64,000 bases of DNA from Granulicella arctica. Lineage in GTDB: Bacteria; Acidobacteriota; Terriglobia; Terriglobales; Acidobacteriaceae. The notes beneath the pieces were generated by a model, which saw only the letters and a list, made by a program, of their open reading frames with translations, did not search any database and was not told the origin of the DNA. Both the position numbers and the translations under genes were made by a program. The stretch covers positions 248,001 through 312,000 of the forward strand of contig NZ_JAGTUT010000001.1 of NCBI RefSeq assembly GCF_025685605.1. The letters are read 5' to 3'. Of this stretch, positions 39,937 to 47,984 are shown piece after piece (the stretch's first letter is position 1; every line of letters begins with the position of its first letter).

Positions 39937-41064
39937 GTGCCGAGCCAGAATCCACTCATTCCGCTATCTGTGAACGGCGCTCCGACACCACGCAAAATCG
40001 TGCATATCGACATGGACGCGTTCTATGCGTCCGTTGAACAGAGAGACAATCCAGACTTGCGGGGGAGGCCGGTCGTTGTTGCATGGCGAGGCAATCGCTC
40101 GGTTGTGTGCGCCGCTTCCTACGAAGCGCGTCGTTTTGGAGTACGATCCGCGATGCCCGCGCTTACGGCAGAGCGTCTTTGCCCCGGAGCGGTCTTCATC
40201 CCGCCTGACTTCGTCCGCTACAAAGAAGCCTCACGAGCTATCCGGGGAATTTTCGAACGCCATACAGATTTGATCGAGCCCCTCTCTCTCGACGAGGCGT
40301 ATCTGGACGTGACGGAAAACAAAACAGGCTTGCCCACTGCAACCCTCGTGGCTAAGACGATTCGGCAGCAGATACGTGCAGAGCTCAATCTAGTCGCGTC
40401 TGCCGGCGTCGCGCCCAACAAGTTTCTGGCGAAGATCGCTTCTGACTGGAAGAAGCCGGACGGGCTATTTGTTATTCAACCCCACGAAGCACAAAGCTTT
40501 TTACAGCCGTTGACCGTAGGGCGGATACCAGGAGTTGGACAAGTCACCGAGTCTCGAATGAAGGCTGTCGGCATCGCCACCATCAGCGATTTGTTCAATC
40601 TCGACTTGGCGCAGTTGGAGGCTCACTTTGGACGCTACGGGATTCGGCTCCATCAGCTCGCCCGTGGGATCGACCATAATCCGGTCGTGCCAAATCGAGC
40701 AAGCAAGTCGATATCTGCAGAAGACACCTTCGAGCGTGACATTCCGCTTGCTGAAACGGAACTTTTGATCCGTCGCCTCGCAGAGAAGGTTTGGAGGGGT
40801 TCAAGCGAAAATGCGCGGTGCGCAAGGACAGTCGTTCTCAAGCTAAAGACGAGAGAGTTTGCCACGATCACCCGCAGCTTAACTCCTCTGTCTCCACCCT
40901 GCTCTTGCAACGAACTAACTGCCATCGCCCTCTCTCTACGAGAGCGAGTTGAGTTTGGACCGCATCAGCTATTTCGTTTGGTTGGAGTGGGTCTGAGCAA
41001 CTTTCAGCTCGAAGATATACCGCCAACGCCAGCCCACCTTGACAATATCCATCAGCCCAACTGA
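39937..41064 (+). CDS. dinB: DNA polymerase IV (Y-family)
   Basis: 375-residue translesion polymerase. Catalytic acidic residues are in KIVHIDMDAFYASVE and SLDEAYLDV. The helix-hairpin-helix region (IPGVGQVTESRMKAVGI) and the little-finger domain follow. Start GTG 39937 has GAGGAG ten bases upstream. Near the C-terminus HQLFRLVGVG is the last core strand; a canonical clamp-binding tail is not obvious. It is divergent from imuA, so two lesion-bypass systems probably share a control region. Confidence 0.95.
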   Translation: MPSQNPLIPLSVNGAPTPRKIVHIDMDAFYASVEQRDNPDLRGRPVVVAWRGNRSVVCAASYEARRFGVRSAMPALTAERLCPGAVFIPPDFVRYKEASRAIRGIFERHTDLIEPLSLDEAYLDVTENKTGLPTATLVAKTIRQQIRAELNLVASAGVAPNKFLAKIASDWKKPDGLFVIQPHEAQSFLQPLTVGRIPGVGQVTESRMKAVGIATISDLFNLDLAQLEAHFGRYGIRLHQLARGIDHNPVVPNRASKSISAEDTFERDIPLAETELLIRRLAEKVWRGSSENARCARTVVLKLKTREFATITRSLTPLSPPCSCNELTAIALSLRERVEFGPHQLFRLVGVGLSNFQLEDIPPTPAHLDNIHQPN

Positions 41065-41311
41065 CGCGAAAGGCGTCTGTCGGTGACAGTCGACCATACC
41101 TGCCGACCTATGGCACTATCGGAAGGCCTTTTTCAAGGCGTAATGCAGGGATGATCTCGCTAAATCGCGAAAGGGCGGGGGCTCAGGTATTCTGTGATGA
41201 CCATTTTGGGCGTTGGGGGAACGCAGCACTCTCAGCCTTCAACACTCTGAAAACATGAATCATGCCACTCTTACTCCGGTCTGTTTGAGTGCTTTGGAGA
41301 TCATCAAATAG

Positions 41312-43483
41312 ATGACGACGGCAGATGACACACAAGAAAAGCACCTGAAAGCGCTGCTGATGCGCGGAAATGGGGAAATGGCCTGCCGGATGCGCGAGAT
41401 CGACTGGGCGGAACTCCCCGCCGGTCCCGTCTCAGCGTGGCCAGAGGAGTTGCGAAATGCAGTGAGCCTTTGTCTTGCGAGTCGGCATGCCATCGAGATT
41501 TGGTGGGGGCCAGAATATCTGCGTTTCTACAACGACGCCTATCGACCCTTCCTTGGTTCCGCAAAGCATCCCCAGTTTATTGGTCGTCCAGGACAAGAGA
41601 TGTGGGCTGAGATCTGGGATGTGGTCGAACCTCTTCTTCGCTCCGTTCGAGAGAGCCAAGAAGCGATCTATCGTGACGACCTCCAACTCTTCGTGAGCCG
41701 GAACGGATTCGTCGAGGAGGCCTACTTCTCGTTTTCGTACGGCCCAATCTTCCGTCAAGGTGAAGTCGCCGGAATTTTTAGTCCATGCACGGAGACTACA
41801 GCTTACGTTCTTCAACGCAGACGGCTGGCTTTGCTCCGGAAGATTGCCGCCATACCAATTTCGGAAAGCATCGAAGAAGCCGCAATTCAGTGTGTTCGCG
41901 TTCTTTCCGAAGACGCCCATGATGTCTCATTTGCGGCTCTTTACCTTTGTGCGTCTGACGGGGGTCGCGCACAATTCGTAGCGCAAACGGGACTAGGAGA
42001 CTTTGCAAGACTGGCGGAAGTTGTAAGCGTGGAGGATATGTCTGCACCGGGTGGATTCGCGGAGCCCCTTCGTGGCATACTCCGGGATCACCAAGCCGTC
42101 ATACTCGATGATCTGCAAGAAACGGTCGGGCCAATCACGGGAGGCGTCTGGCAGGATCCGCAGAAGAGTGCGCTTCTGTTGCCATTGCGCGGTCTGAACG
42201 ATAGCGCACTGTCTGGTGTTCTTGTCGCGGGCATCAGCCCCCGACTTCCATACAACGAAGAATATCGTGTCTTTCTCGATCTTTTGGCGGAACAAATCTC
42301 AAATGTGCTTCTTCGAACATCTTCTTTCCTGGAAGAACGCAGACGGTCAGACCTGTTTTCCTCCATGTTCAAGAGTGCACCGGCCTTCATCGCTATCCTG
42401 CGCGGGCCTGAGCACGTTTTCCAGTTCACAAATGCGCCTTATACGCAGCTAATTGGAAACCGCGATGTGATCGGCCTGCCTGTCATACGTGCGCTGCCAG
42501 AAGTCCGTGAGCAAGGGTTTGTGGATCTACTCGATAGAGTATTCCGCTCAGGGACGCCTTATCGCGGCGATAGCGTCAAGGTCGAACTACAACGTGGTGA
42601 AGGTGGTGCATTTGAAAGCCGGTACATCACTTTCGTGTATCAACCTACCTATGACGCTAGCGAGAACGTAGATGGCATCTTCGTTCTCGGGATGGACGTG
42701 AGTGAAACCGTCGCTGCTCACGAGGCGTTGCGAAAATCTGAGAAACTCAGCGCGGCCGGCCGACTCGCGGCGACCATCGCGCATGAGGTAAACAACCCTC
42801 TTGAAGCGCTGACAAACCTTCTCTACCTCGTCCGCGATGGCGTCAGCTCTGAAGGCGCGACTTATCTTTCGATGGCTGAAGACGAACTAACGCGCATAGC
42901 GCACATTACGAAGCAGACATTGGCGTTCTACCGGGAATCGACAGCGCCGCTCCTTTTCGACGTTAGTAATACCGTCGATTCGGTCGTCGTTTTCTACCGC
43001 AAGCAGGCGCAACGCAATGGTGTCGAGTTGCGAACCGAATTACAGCCTGAATGCAATGTCTTCGCCATTGAGGGCGAGCTGAAACAGGTTCTTTCCAATC
43101 TGATTGCTAATTCTCTCGATGCGCTCAGTGGGCGAACAGGAAGCATCACGATTTGGACGAGAACGCGAAATGGCTGCGTTCACATGGCAATTTCAGACAA
43201 CGGAACAGGTATCCCCTCCAATGTTCTGAGCAAAATCTGGGAGCCCTTTTTTACGACGAAGGCGACTGTCGGAACGGGGCTAGGTTTATGGGTGACTCGC
43301 GAGATCATTGAAAAGCATCGTGGTTCATTGCGCGTACGAACGAGCACTTCAGGATGCAGACACGGTACGACTTTTTCAATCATCTTTCCTTACGAGGACA
43401 AGCGTCACGGCGATAGCTTATCAAGCTTAGAAGACATTTGTGCAAGTGTCTCGACTGACGGCAACCGCGTTTATGAGGACTAA
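41312..43483 (+). CDS. PAS-GAF-PAS sensor histidine kinase
   Basis: 723 residues, soluble. A PAS-like domain (~40-165: IEIWWGPEYLRFYNDAYRPFLG) is followed by GAF (~175-335), a second PAS (~350-470: AFIAILRGPEHVFQFTNAPY), HisKA with His491 (AATIAHEVNNPLEAL) and HATPase (NLIANSLDAL, DNGTGI, GTGLGLWVTREIIEKH). The transmitter is a close relative of the kinase at 27386-28159. No response regulator gene is adjacent. The ligands of PAS and GAF are unknown. Start ATG 41312. Confidence 0.92.
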   Translation: MTTADDTQEKHLKALLMRGNGEMACRMREIDWAELPAGPVSAWPEELRNAVSLCLASRHAIEIWWGPEYLRFYNDAYRPFLGSAKHPQFIGRPGQEMWAEIWDVVEPLLRSVRESQEAIYRDDLQLFVSRNGFVEEAYFSFSYGPIFRQGEVAGIFSPCTETTAYVLQRRRLALLRKIAAIPISESIEEAAIQCVRVLSEDAHDVSFAALYLCASDGGRAQFVAQTGLGDFARLAEVVSVEDMSAPGGFAEPLRGILRDHQAVILDDLQETVGPITGGVWQDPQKSALLLPLRGLNDSALSGVLVAGISPRLPYNEEYRVFLDLLAEQISNVLLRTSSFLEERRRSDLFSSMFKSAPAFIAILRGPEHVFQFTNAPYTQLIGNRDVIGLPVIRALPEVREQGFVDLLDRVFRSGTPYRGDSVKVELQRGEGGAFESRYITFVYQPTYDASENVDGIFVLGMDVSETVAAHEALRKSEKLSAAGRLAATIAHEVNNPLEALTNLLYLVRDGVSSEGATYLSMAEDELTRIAHITKQTLAFYRESTAPLLFDVSNTVDSVVVFYRKQAQRNGVELRTELQPECNVFAIEGELKQVLSNLIANSLDALSGRTGSITIWTRTRNGCVHMAISDNGTGIPSNVLSKIWEPFFTTKATVGTGLGLWVTREIIEKHRGSLRVRTSTSGCRHGTTFSIIFPYEDKRHGDSLSSLEDICASVSTDGNRVYED

Positions 43484-43570
43484 TCGTCCGCGACGTCTAG
43501 AGGAGTGCATCGGCCTGTTGTAGCGAAGAGATTCCGGCAGCTTCAGCTGTAGCCCAAAAGCCGAGCTCGT

Positions 43571-43592
43571 TGCAGCAACTTTTTATGCTGCA
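43571..43592. promoter_or_regulatory. Dyad upstream of the SnoaL-like gene
   Basis: TGCAGCA-ACTTTTTA-TGCTGCA, a perfect 7-bp inverted repeat about 50 bp before ATG 43643. It could be an operator for the AraC-type regulator two genes on, or a weak terminator of the kinase gene. Confidence 0.35.
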
Positions 43593-43642
43593 TGTCGGGT
43601 TTGTACTAGGCTCGACTCTCGCCGCGAGACTACGGTCTCCCT

Positions 43643-44182
43643 ATGACAACTACTTCGACCTCCCGACGCAATTTTCTCGTGACAGGAATCGCACTCGCTG
43701 CCTCCTCTGTCCTGAAAAGTGAACAACCAATAGATTTGTCCGCTGCCCGTACAACAGCAAACGAGTTCCTCAGCAAATGGATTCATGCCTGGAATCATCA
43801 CGACGCCCGCCAACTCGGTCTCCTTCAGACCGTAGACGCCAATACAGTCAACCGCTTCGGCACATTGGTGGAGGGTCGCACCGCGGTTGAGAAGGCGCTT
43901 AGCTTCCTGCATCGGCCCGGAGGCCCATTTCATGATGTCACCGCGCCGCCCTTAAAGCTGATCGACGTACGACAGATCGCTCCGACCGTGATAATTTTGC
44001 AGGCAAGCTGGAAGAATCCGGCGATGAATCCGGACGGTAAGCTCGATCTTGTCAAAGAGGACGATATGCTTGTGTCATATACGCTGCTGAAAGAGGGCGG
44101 CGACTGGAAGGCAACCCAGATGGACCTGCACAATGTGGAGAAGATGGATCTACCCTTTTCGAACCCAGGTCAGAAGTCTTAG
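43643..44182 (+). CDS. Exported SnoaL-like (SgcJ/EcaC-type) protein
   Basis: 179 residues. The N-terminus has a twin-Arg signal (TSRRNFLVTGIALAASSVL), so export, probably by Tat, is likely. The mature part is an NTF2/SnoaL-like alpha+beta barrel (EFLSKWIHAWNHHDARQL, EGRTAVEKALSFLHRPGGPF, final strand WKATQMDLHNVEK). Function is unknown; proteins of this type bind or isomerise small hydrophobic compounds. It is a paralogue of the protein at 45184-45699, sharing the NHDARQL and GPFHDV blocks. The AraC-type gene starts 18 bp downstream, so they form one operon. Confidence 0.8.
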   Translation: MTTTSTSRRNFLVTGIALAASSVLKSEQPIDLSAARTTANEFLSKWIHAWNHHDARQLGLLQTVDANTVNRFGTLVEGRTAVEKALSFLHRPGGPFHDVTAPPLKLIDVRQIAPTVIILQASWKNPAMNPDGKLDLVKEDDMLVSYTLLKEGGDWKATQMDLHNVEKMDLPFSNPGQKS

Positions 44183-44200
44183 TGAGGTCTGGAGACGGTT

Positions 44201-45187
44201 ATGCTGACAGCGCAGAGCGCGACCCCAAGCACCTTCTTGTCACCTTTTATTCAGCAGTATGTGCAGCGCAAAACGGCTGCCAACGAGGCTGAGATCATTG
44301 AACCAGTTCTTCCCCGCGCTGGGGCGATGCTGGAGTTTCAGTTTGGCTCGGTCTACGATGTCAAGGCGCTTGGAACAGGAAGACTAAGACCTTCTTGGGC
44401 AGCAACCGTGATCGGTCCCATCGATGCGCACAGGGTGCGTCTGATCCTGCGCGATCACGTCCAGTCAATGGTTGTTCTGTTCCGGCCGCTCGGCCTGTAC
44501 CGTCTCTTCCGAATACCACTCTCACCGCTCACGGGAGCCGGAACAGAAGGACATGCCGTGTTGGGGCCGCAAGTCTCGTCTCTCTATCAGCGGCTCGGCA
44601 ATGCGGAGAGCTTTGGAGATCGCGTGCGGCTATTGGATAGTTTCTTCCTCCATCGGCTTCAACGAGTCCAATCGCTCGATCCCACAGCACGGGCCATGCA
44701 CCGGTTGGCATCAGGCGGATGCAACGTAGGTGACGCCGCAAGGATGATTGGAATAAGCGAGAGACAGTTTGGGCGAAGATCGCTCGAGTGGGCCGGAGTT
44801 TCTCCGAAAGCCCTGGCGCGGGTGTCGCGCTTTCAACGTGCCATCGGGGAGTACCGATCAAGCCAAAGCAGTTGGCTCGACATCGCTCATAAAGTTGGCT
44901 ACTACGACCAGATGCACCTAGTGCGAGATTTTCATGATCTAGGAGGTGGCCCTCCGACCCAAGTGCTGAAGAAGATCTCAGAGGAACATCTGATCTCGTT
45001 CTGTTGCGGACGATCGCCTGGTGCGGCAAACTTGTTTGGCGTTGCGGGCGGCGCTCCACCTTCTTCGAACACTGGGAAACCGCCAATGCGCTCACCGAGC
45101 CAGATGAGCCCTGACAAGTCGGCTCATCGTTATTCAACCTCAACTGGCGGAAACGGCGTTTATCAGGAGCAATCATCCTGTGTATGA
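44201..45187 (+). CDS. AraC-family transcriptional regulator
   Basis: 328 residues. The N-terminal ~150 residues resemble the DUF6597-type effector domain (LSPFIQQYVQRK, VLPRAGAMLEFQFG). The C-terminal AraC double helix-turn-helix spans ~165-265 (CNVGDAARMIGISERQFGRR, SWLDIAHKVGYYDQMHLVRDF, with GGGPPTQVLK in place of the usual P-x-x-F/Y-R). A ~60-residue low-complexity tail follows. The stop overlaps the start of the next gene (ATGA). It probably controls the two flanking SnoaL-like genes. Confidence 0.87.
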   Translation: MLTAQSATPSTFLSPFIQQYVQRKTAANEAEIIEPVLPRAGAMLEFQFGSVYDVKALGTGRLRPSWAATVIGPIDAHRVRLILRDHVQSMVVLFRPLGLYRLFRIPLSPLTGAGTEGHAVLGPQVSSLYQRLGNAESFGDRVRLLDSFFLHRLQRVQSLDPTARAMHRLASGGCNVGDAARMIGISERQFGRRSLEWAGVSPKALARVSRFQRAIGEYRSSQSSWLDIAHKVGYYDQMHLVRDFHDLGGGPPTQVLKKISEEHLISFCCGRSPGAANLFGVAGGAPPSSNTGKPPMRSPSQMSPDKSAHRYSTSTGGNGVYQEQSSCV

Positions 45188-45699
45188 TTTCGATCATGAT
45201 TAAGCTTCGGTTGTTTTCGCTAGGTGTTTTTCTCATTGCAGGCACGTTGACCATTGCTGCCCAGAGCAGCGGTGATGACCAAGCTGTTCGAACCTTCTTT
45301 GCAAATGCGGACATAGCATGGAACAACCATGATGCTCGGCAACTCACCAACCTGCAGAACGCAACTGTAGACGCAGATTTCATCAATGTCTATGGAGGTT
45401 GGGCGAAAGGCATGGAACCCTTCGTTGCAATTATGACGAAGCTTCAGGCTGGGCCATTTCACGACGTCCACAGACAAACTACTGTTGAGAAAATACGCTT
45501 TATCCGCGATGATGTGGCAGTTGTCATCACCACGATCGTTGATCGTCACGGCGGTGGGCCTCCCGCCAGCACTCGTGGCATATTTGTTCTGAGCAAGGAA
45601 CAAGGGCACTGGCTCCTCAATTCTTTTCAGAACACGCAAATTACCTCCCCCCCAGAACGGGCCCAAGTCCCTCAGACACCCGCCTCCTCCCCGCACTAA
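45184..45699 (+). CDS. Exported SnoaL-like protein, paralogue of 43643-44182
   Basis: 171 residues with a Sec signal peptide (MISIMIKLRLFSLGVFLIAG...IAAQSS). The SnoaL-like fold reads VRTFFANADIAWNNHDARQL, then KGMEPFVAIMTKLQAGPFHDV and GHWLLNSFQNTQI. It starts at ATG 45184 inside the araC stop, hence is coupled to it. A proline-rich tail ends the protein. Function unknown; probably periplasmic. Confidence 0.8.
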   Translation: MISIMIKLRLFSLGVFLIAGTLTIAAQSSGDDQAVRTFFANADIAWNNHDARQLTNLQNATVDADFINVYGGWAKGMEPFVAIMTKLQAGPFHDVHRQTTVEKIRFIRDDVAVVITTIVDRHGGGPPASTRGIFVLSKEQGHWLLNSFQNTQITSPPERAQVPQTPASSPH

Positions 45700-45840
45700 T
45701 GTGGCGGTAGAGTATTCTCCACTGTCAATCCCGGCAAATCGGCTTCTCAGCAGCAATCTTGACTGACCACAAGCGCGTTATCGAGACAAACAAACGCTGA
45801 TTCACAAAGCCGAGAGCGCAAGTGAGGTGGACGCGGTGCC

Positions 45841-46396
45841 TCACCGCGCTCTTTGAGCGCCGGGTGTCGTCGGATTCGCGGGCAATCCCGCGATTGGCCA
45901 ACGTGAGCGTGAGGTTGTCACGACCAGAAAGACGACTCCGAGCGCCCACGCTGTTGTCGCCAGCACGCTGCCCTCGGCCCCTGCTGATCCACCGCTGAGC
46001 AGAGTGTTGCCACGGGGATGAGATCCAAGCAAATGCCCTTTTATTCCCACCCGCTATCGGCAACGCCAAAGAGGAAGGCTTCCGCCCACTCGAAGGCCGC
46101 ATGGAAACCGATCGCCCACCAAAGTGAGCCCGTACGCCAGAGCGAAAACACATCAGCAGGGCGAAGAGGCCCAGTTGGATCAGGCCAAGTCGCGACTCGC
46201 CGGGATTACCACTGTGATTGCTCACGAAGAGGCACCCAAGCAGAAGAGCTGCCGTCCAGAAGCCGAGTACCAGACGATGCTTTGCCCTAAACCATGAACC
46301 GTACATTCCGGCCAGGCCACGCGCAAGCGTGAACTGCATGTACGCGCGAAGAGAGGTTTCCTCCGCAAGACCACCATCAGAAATGCCACGCACCAT
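45841..46396 (-). pseudogene. Remnant of a CPBP-family intramembrane protease
   Basis: The first part reads LAEETSLRAYMQFTLARGL (the EExxxR motif of CPBP/Abi proteases), then LVLGFWTAALLLGCLFVSN and LIQLGLFALLMCFRSG. After that the family sequence continues in other frames, and the C-terminus KGHLLGSHPRGNTLLSGGSA...LATTAWALGVVFLVV ends at 45841. At least two frame changes are needed, and the N-terminal membrane helices are missing. No functional protease is expected. Confidence 0.72.
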
Positions 46397-46405
46397 TACG
46401 TGCCC

Positions 46406-46855
46406 TCATGTGGATTGAGCTAACACGCGTAGATCTTGCCGGCAGCGAGTGCTGAATTGGTTTAGCGGATCGATCTTTGCCGCGAGGGCTGCTTTGGGAA
46501 GATCTTCCAGGCTTAAATTGTCTTGGCCATAGCGTTCGATAATGGTCTTCACGACCGCCTCTGCTGCCACAATCACTGAGTCCGGTGCGACCAGACGCAT
46601 GCGGCTGACAAGTGCGTAAATCCCCACAGCATCGCTCATAGCGAAAGCGTTACGGATCAGCCCATCGCCGTACAGGCGAGTTGCCTCTGTGATGAATTCC
46701 GAATAGAGCGTCTGCCTTCCGACGATTTCGCGATTCGCGAAATCGCGTTGTGTTGCACTCCGCTGTAAAACATAATTGCTCAGCACAGGCGTTAGGGCTC
46801 CCACAGAGGAACCCGCCAAGACGGCGAGGGCGCTTAAGATCGACGGGTTGATCAT
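46406..46855 (-). CDS. Membrane-anchored hypothetical protein
   Basis: 149 residues from ATG 46855 (GAGGAG about ten bases upstream). One N-terminal membrane helix (INPSILSALAVLAGSSVGAL) is followed by a cytoplasmic helical domain (RDFANREIVGRQTLYSEFIT, DAVGIYALVSRMRL). It resembles a widespread but uncharacterised family of single-span proteins. It ends 10 bp before the CPBP remnant. Confidence 0.65.
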   Translation of the reverse strand: MINPSILSALAVLAGSSVGALTPVLSNYVLQRSATQRDFANREIVGRQTLYSEFITEATRLYGDGLIRNAFAMSDAVGIYALVSRMRLVAPDSVIVAAEAVVKTIIERYGQDNLSLEDLPKAALAAKIDPLNQFSTRCRQDLRVLAQST

Positions 46856-46944
46856 CCCAACGGAACTCCTCAATTGAATTCATGACTTCACCGACAACTG
46901 GGGACTTCCAAGGGATGCTGCATTCTCAACATCTCCATGGTCAG

Positions 46945-47895
46945 TTATTGCGTCACTTTCTTCTTGGGCAAAAACACAAGTTGAAGTTGAGTTTGGAGCT
47001 GCCAATCCGAACCGCCGTTAGTCGTTCGAACATCATTAAGGAATTGCGTACGGGCGTTCACAGGCTGAGCGCCGATCTTGAACACACGTCCCACTCCACC
47101 GCCCAAAGGAACCGTCCAACGGTCACTTCTAGATTTGGTCCAATCCGCTGTAATGACGAGTGAAGATATGACGTACCACCCGCGCGGCAGGTTATAGAAC
47201 AAGAAGGGATTGAAGGTCATCAAGTTAACGTGTTGGTGATGCAATCCCGCGAATTGATTGTTCAGGAGTGCTCCCCCAAGCCACGGACCCTTATGGACTA
47301 CTGCAGCGAGTGCTGGACCACCACCCCACTTGTTGGTTCCAAGGATAGAGTCTGTCGCCGTTGGCAGCCACAGCTGTGGGCCAGCTCCCCAAAGGACTTT
47401 TCCTTGGTGAATGGGCGTTAGGTAAAACTGTGGCTGGATATTACCGAGGCCATAATCCACACCTTCTGAGGGTGCGAGCCTGGGAACCACTTCGATGGGG
47501 GTAATGGTCCGCGTGAGCAGAGCCCAATTGGCCGAGAGCTTGAAGGGGATCACCGGTTCAACGACGAACCCATTCTCTGCCCTACGGTAGGGGCCAACTT
47601 CGTAGTAGGTGTTGTTTTGAAACGGCAGACTGATGGCTGGTGCAACCGGATTCTGAGCGGCGTTCTTCGCTGCCTCGTCATCTGTCTGCGCCTGTGTCAG
47701 CTTAGGAACTGGGGTCCCCGTCTCTTGCCGGTCGGAAACAGAATCGCCCACCTGCGGGCTTACCACTCCCTGGGCGTTCACAAAGCGTGTTAGTGGAAGA
47801 GACAAGACGAGTGAACAAAGAAGAACGCGCCTCCACCTCCGCGCCGTGTTGATTGATCCCAATCGGGCTAGGGCCTTAAACTCTCGTGACCACAT
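46945..47895 (-). CDS. Outer-membrane beta-barrel protein ('neuromedin U'-type annotation)
   Basis: 316 residues from ATG 47895, with AAGGAG nine bases upstream. A long signal peptide (ends around FVNAQG) is followed by a predicted beta-barrel: WALLTRTITPIEVVPRL, GLGNIQPQFYLTP, VLWGAGPQLWLPTATD, HVNLMTFNPFLFYNLP, and a final strand QLQTQLQLVFLP. Such proteins are often mis-annotated as neuromedin U or as phenol-degradation proteins; function is unknown. It is the third gene after the lipoprotein and the patatin autotransporter on the same strand, likely one transcript. Confidence 0.75.
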   Translation of the reverse strand: MWSREFKALARLGSINTARRWRRVLLCSLVLSLPLTRFVNAQGVVSPQVGDSVSDRQETGTPVPKLTQAQTDDEAAKNAAQNPVAPAISLPFQNNTYYEVGPYRRAENGFVVEPVIPFKLSANWALLTRTITPIEVVPRLAPSEGVDYGLGNIQPQFYLTPIHQGKVLWGAGPQLWLPTATDSILGTNKWGGGPALAAVVHKGPWLGGALLNNQFAGLHHQHVNLMTFNPFLFYNLPRGWYVISSLVITADWTKSRSDRWTVPLGGGVGRVFKIGAQPVNARTQFLNDVRTTNGGSDWQLQTQLQLVFLPKKKVTQ

Positions 47896-47984
47896 TGTGC
47901 TCTCCTTAATAAATTCGGTTCGGATTCGCATGATTGCGAAGTCCTTTACTATTTCGCGACACAAAAAGGAACTGCTCGACTTTG

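Noticed and set aside
45725..46396. Intact 223-residue minus-strand protein
   Set aside because: Only its first ~75 residues match CPBP proteases; the rest is out-of-frame translation, so it is annotated as a pseudogene.
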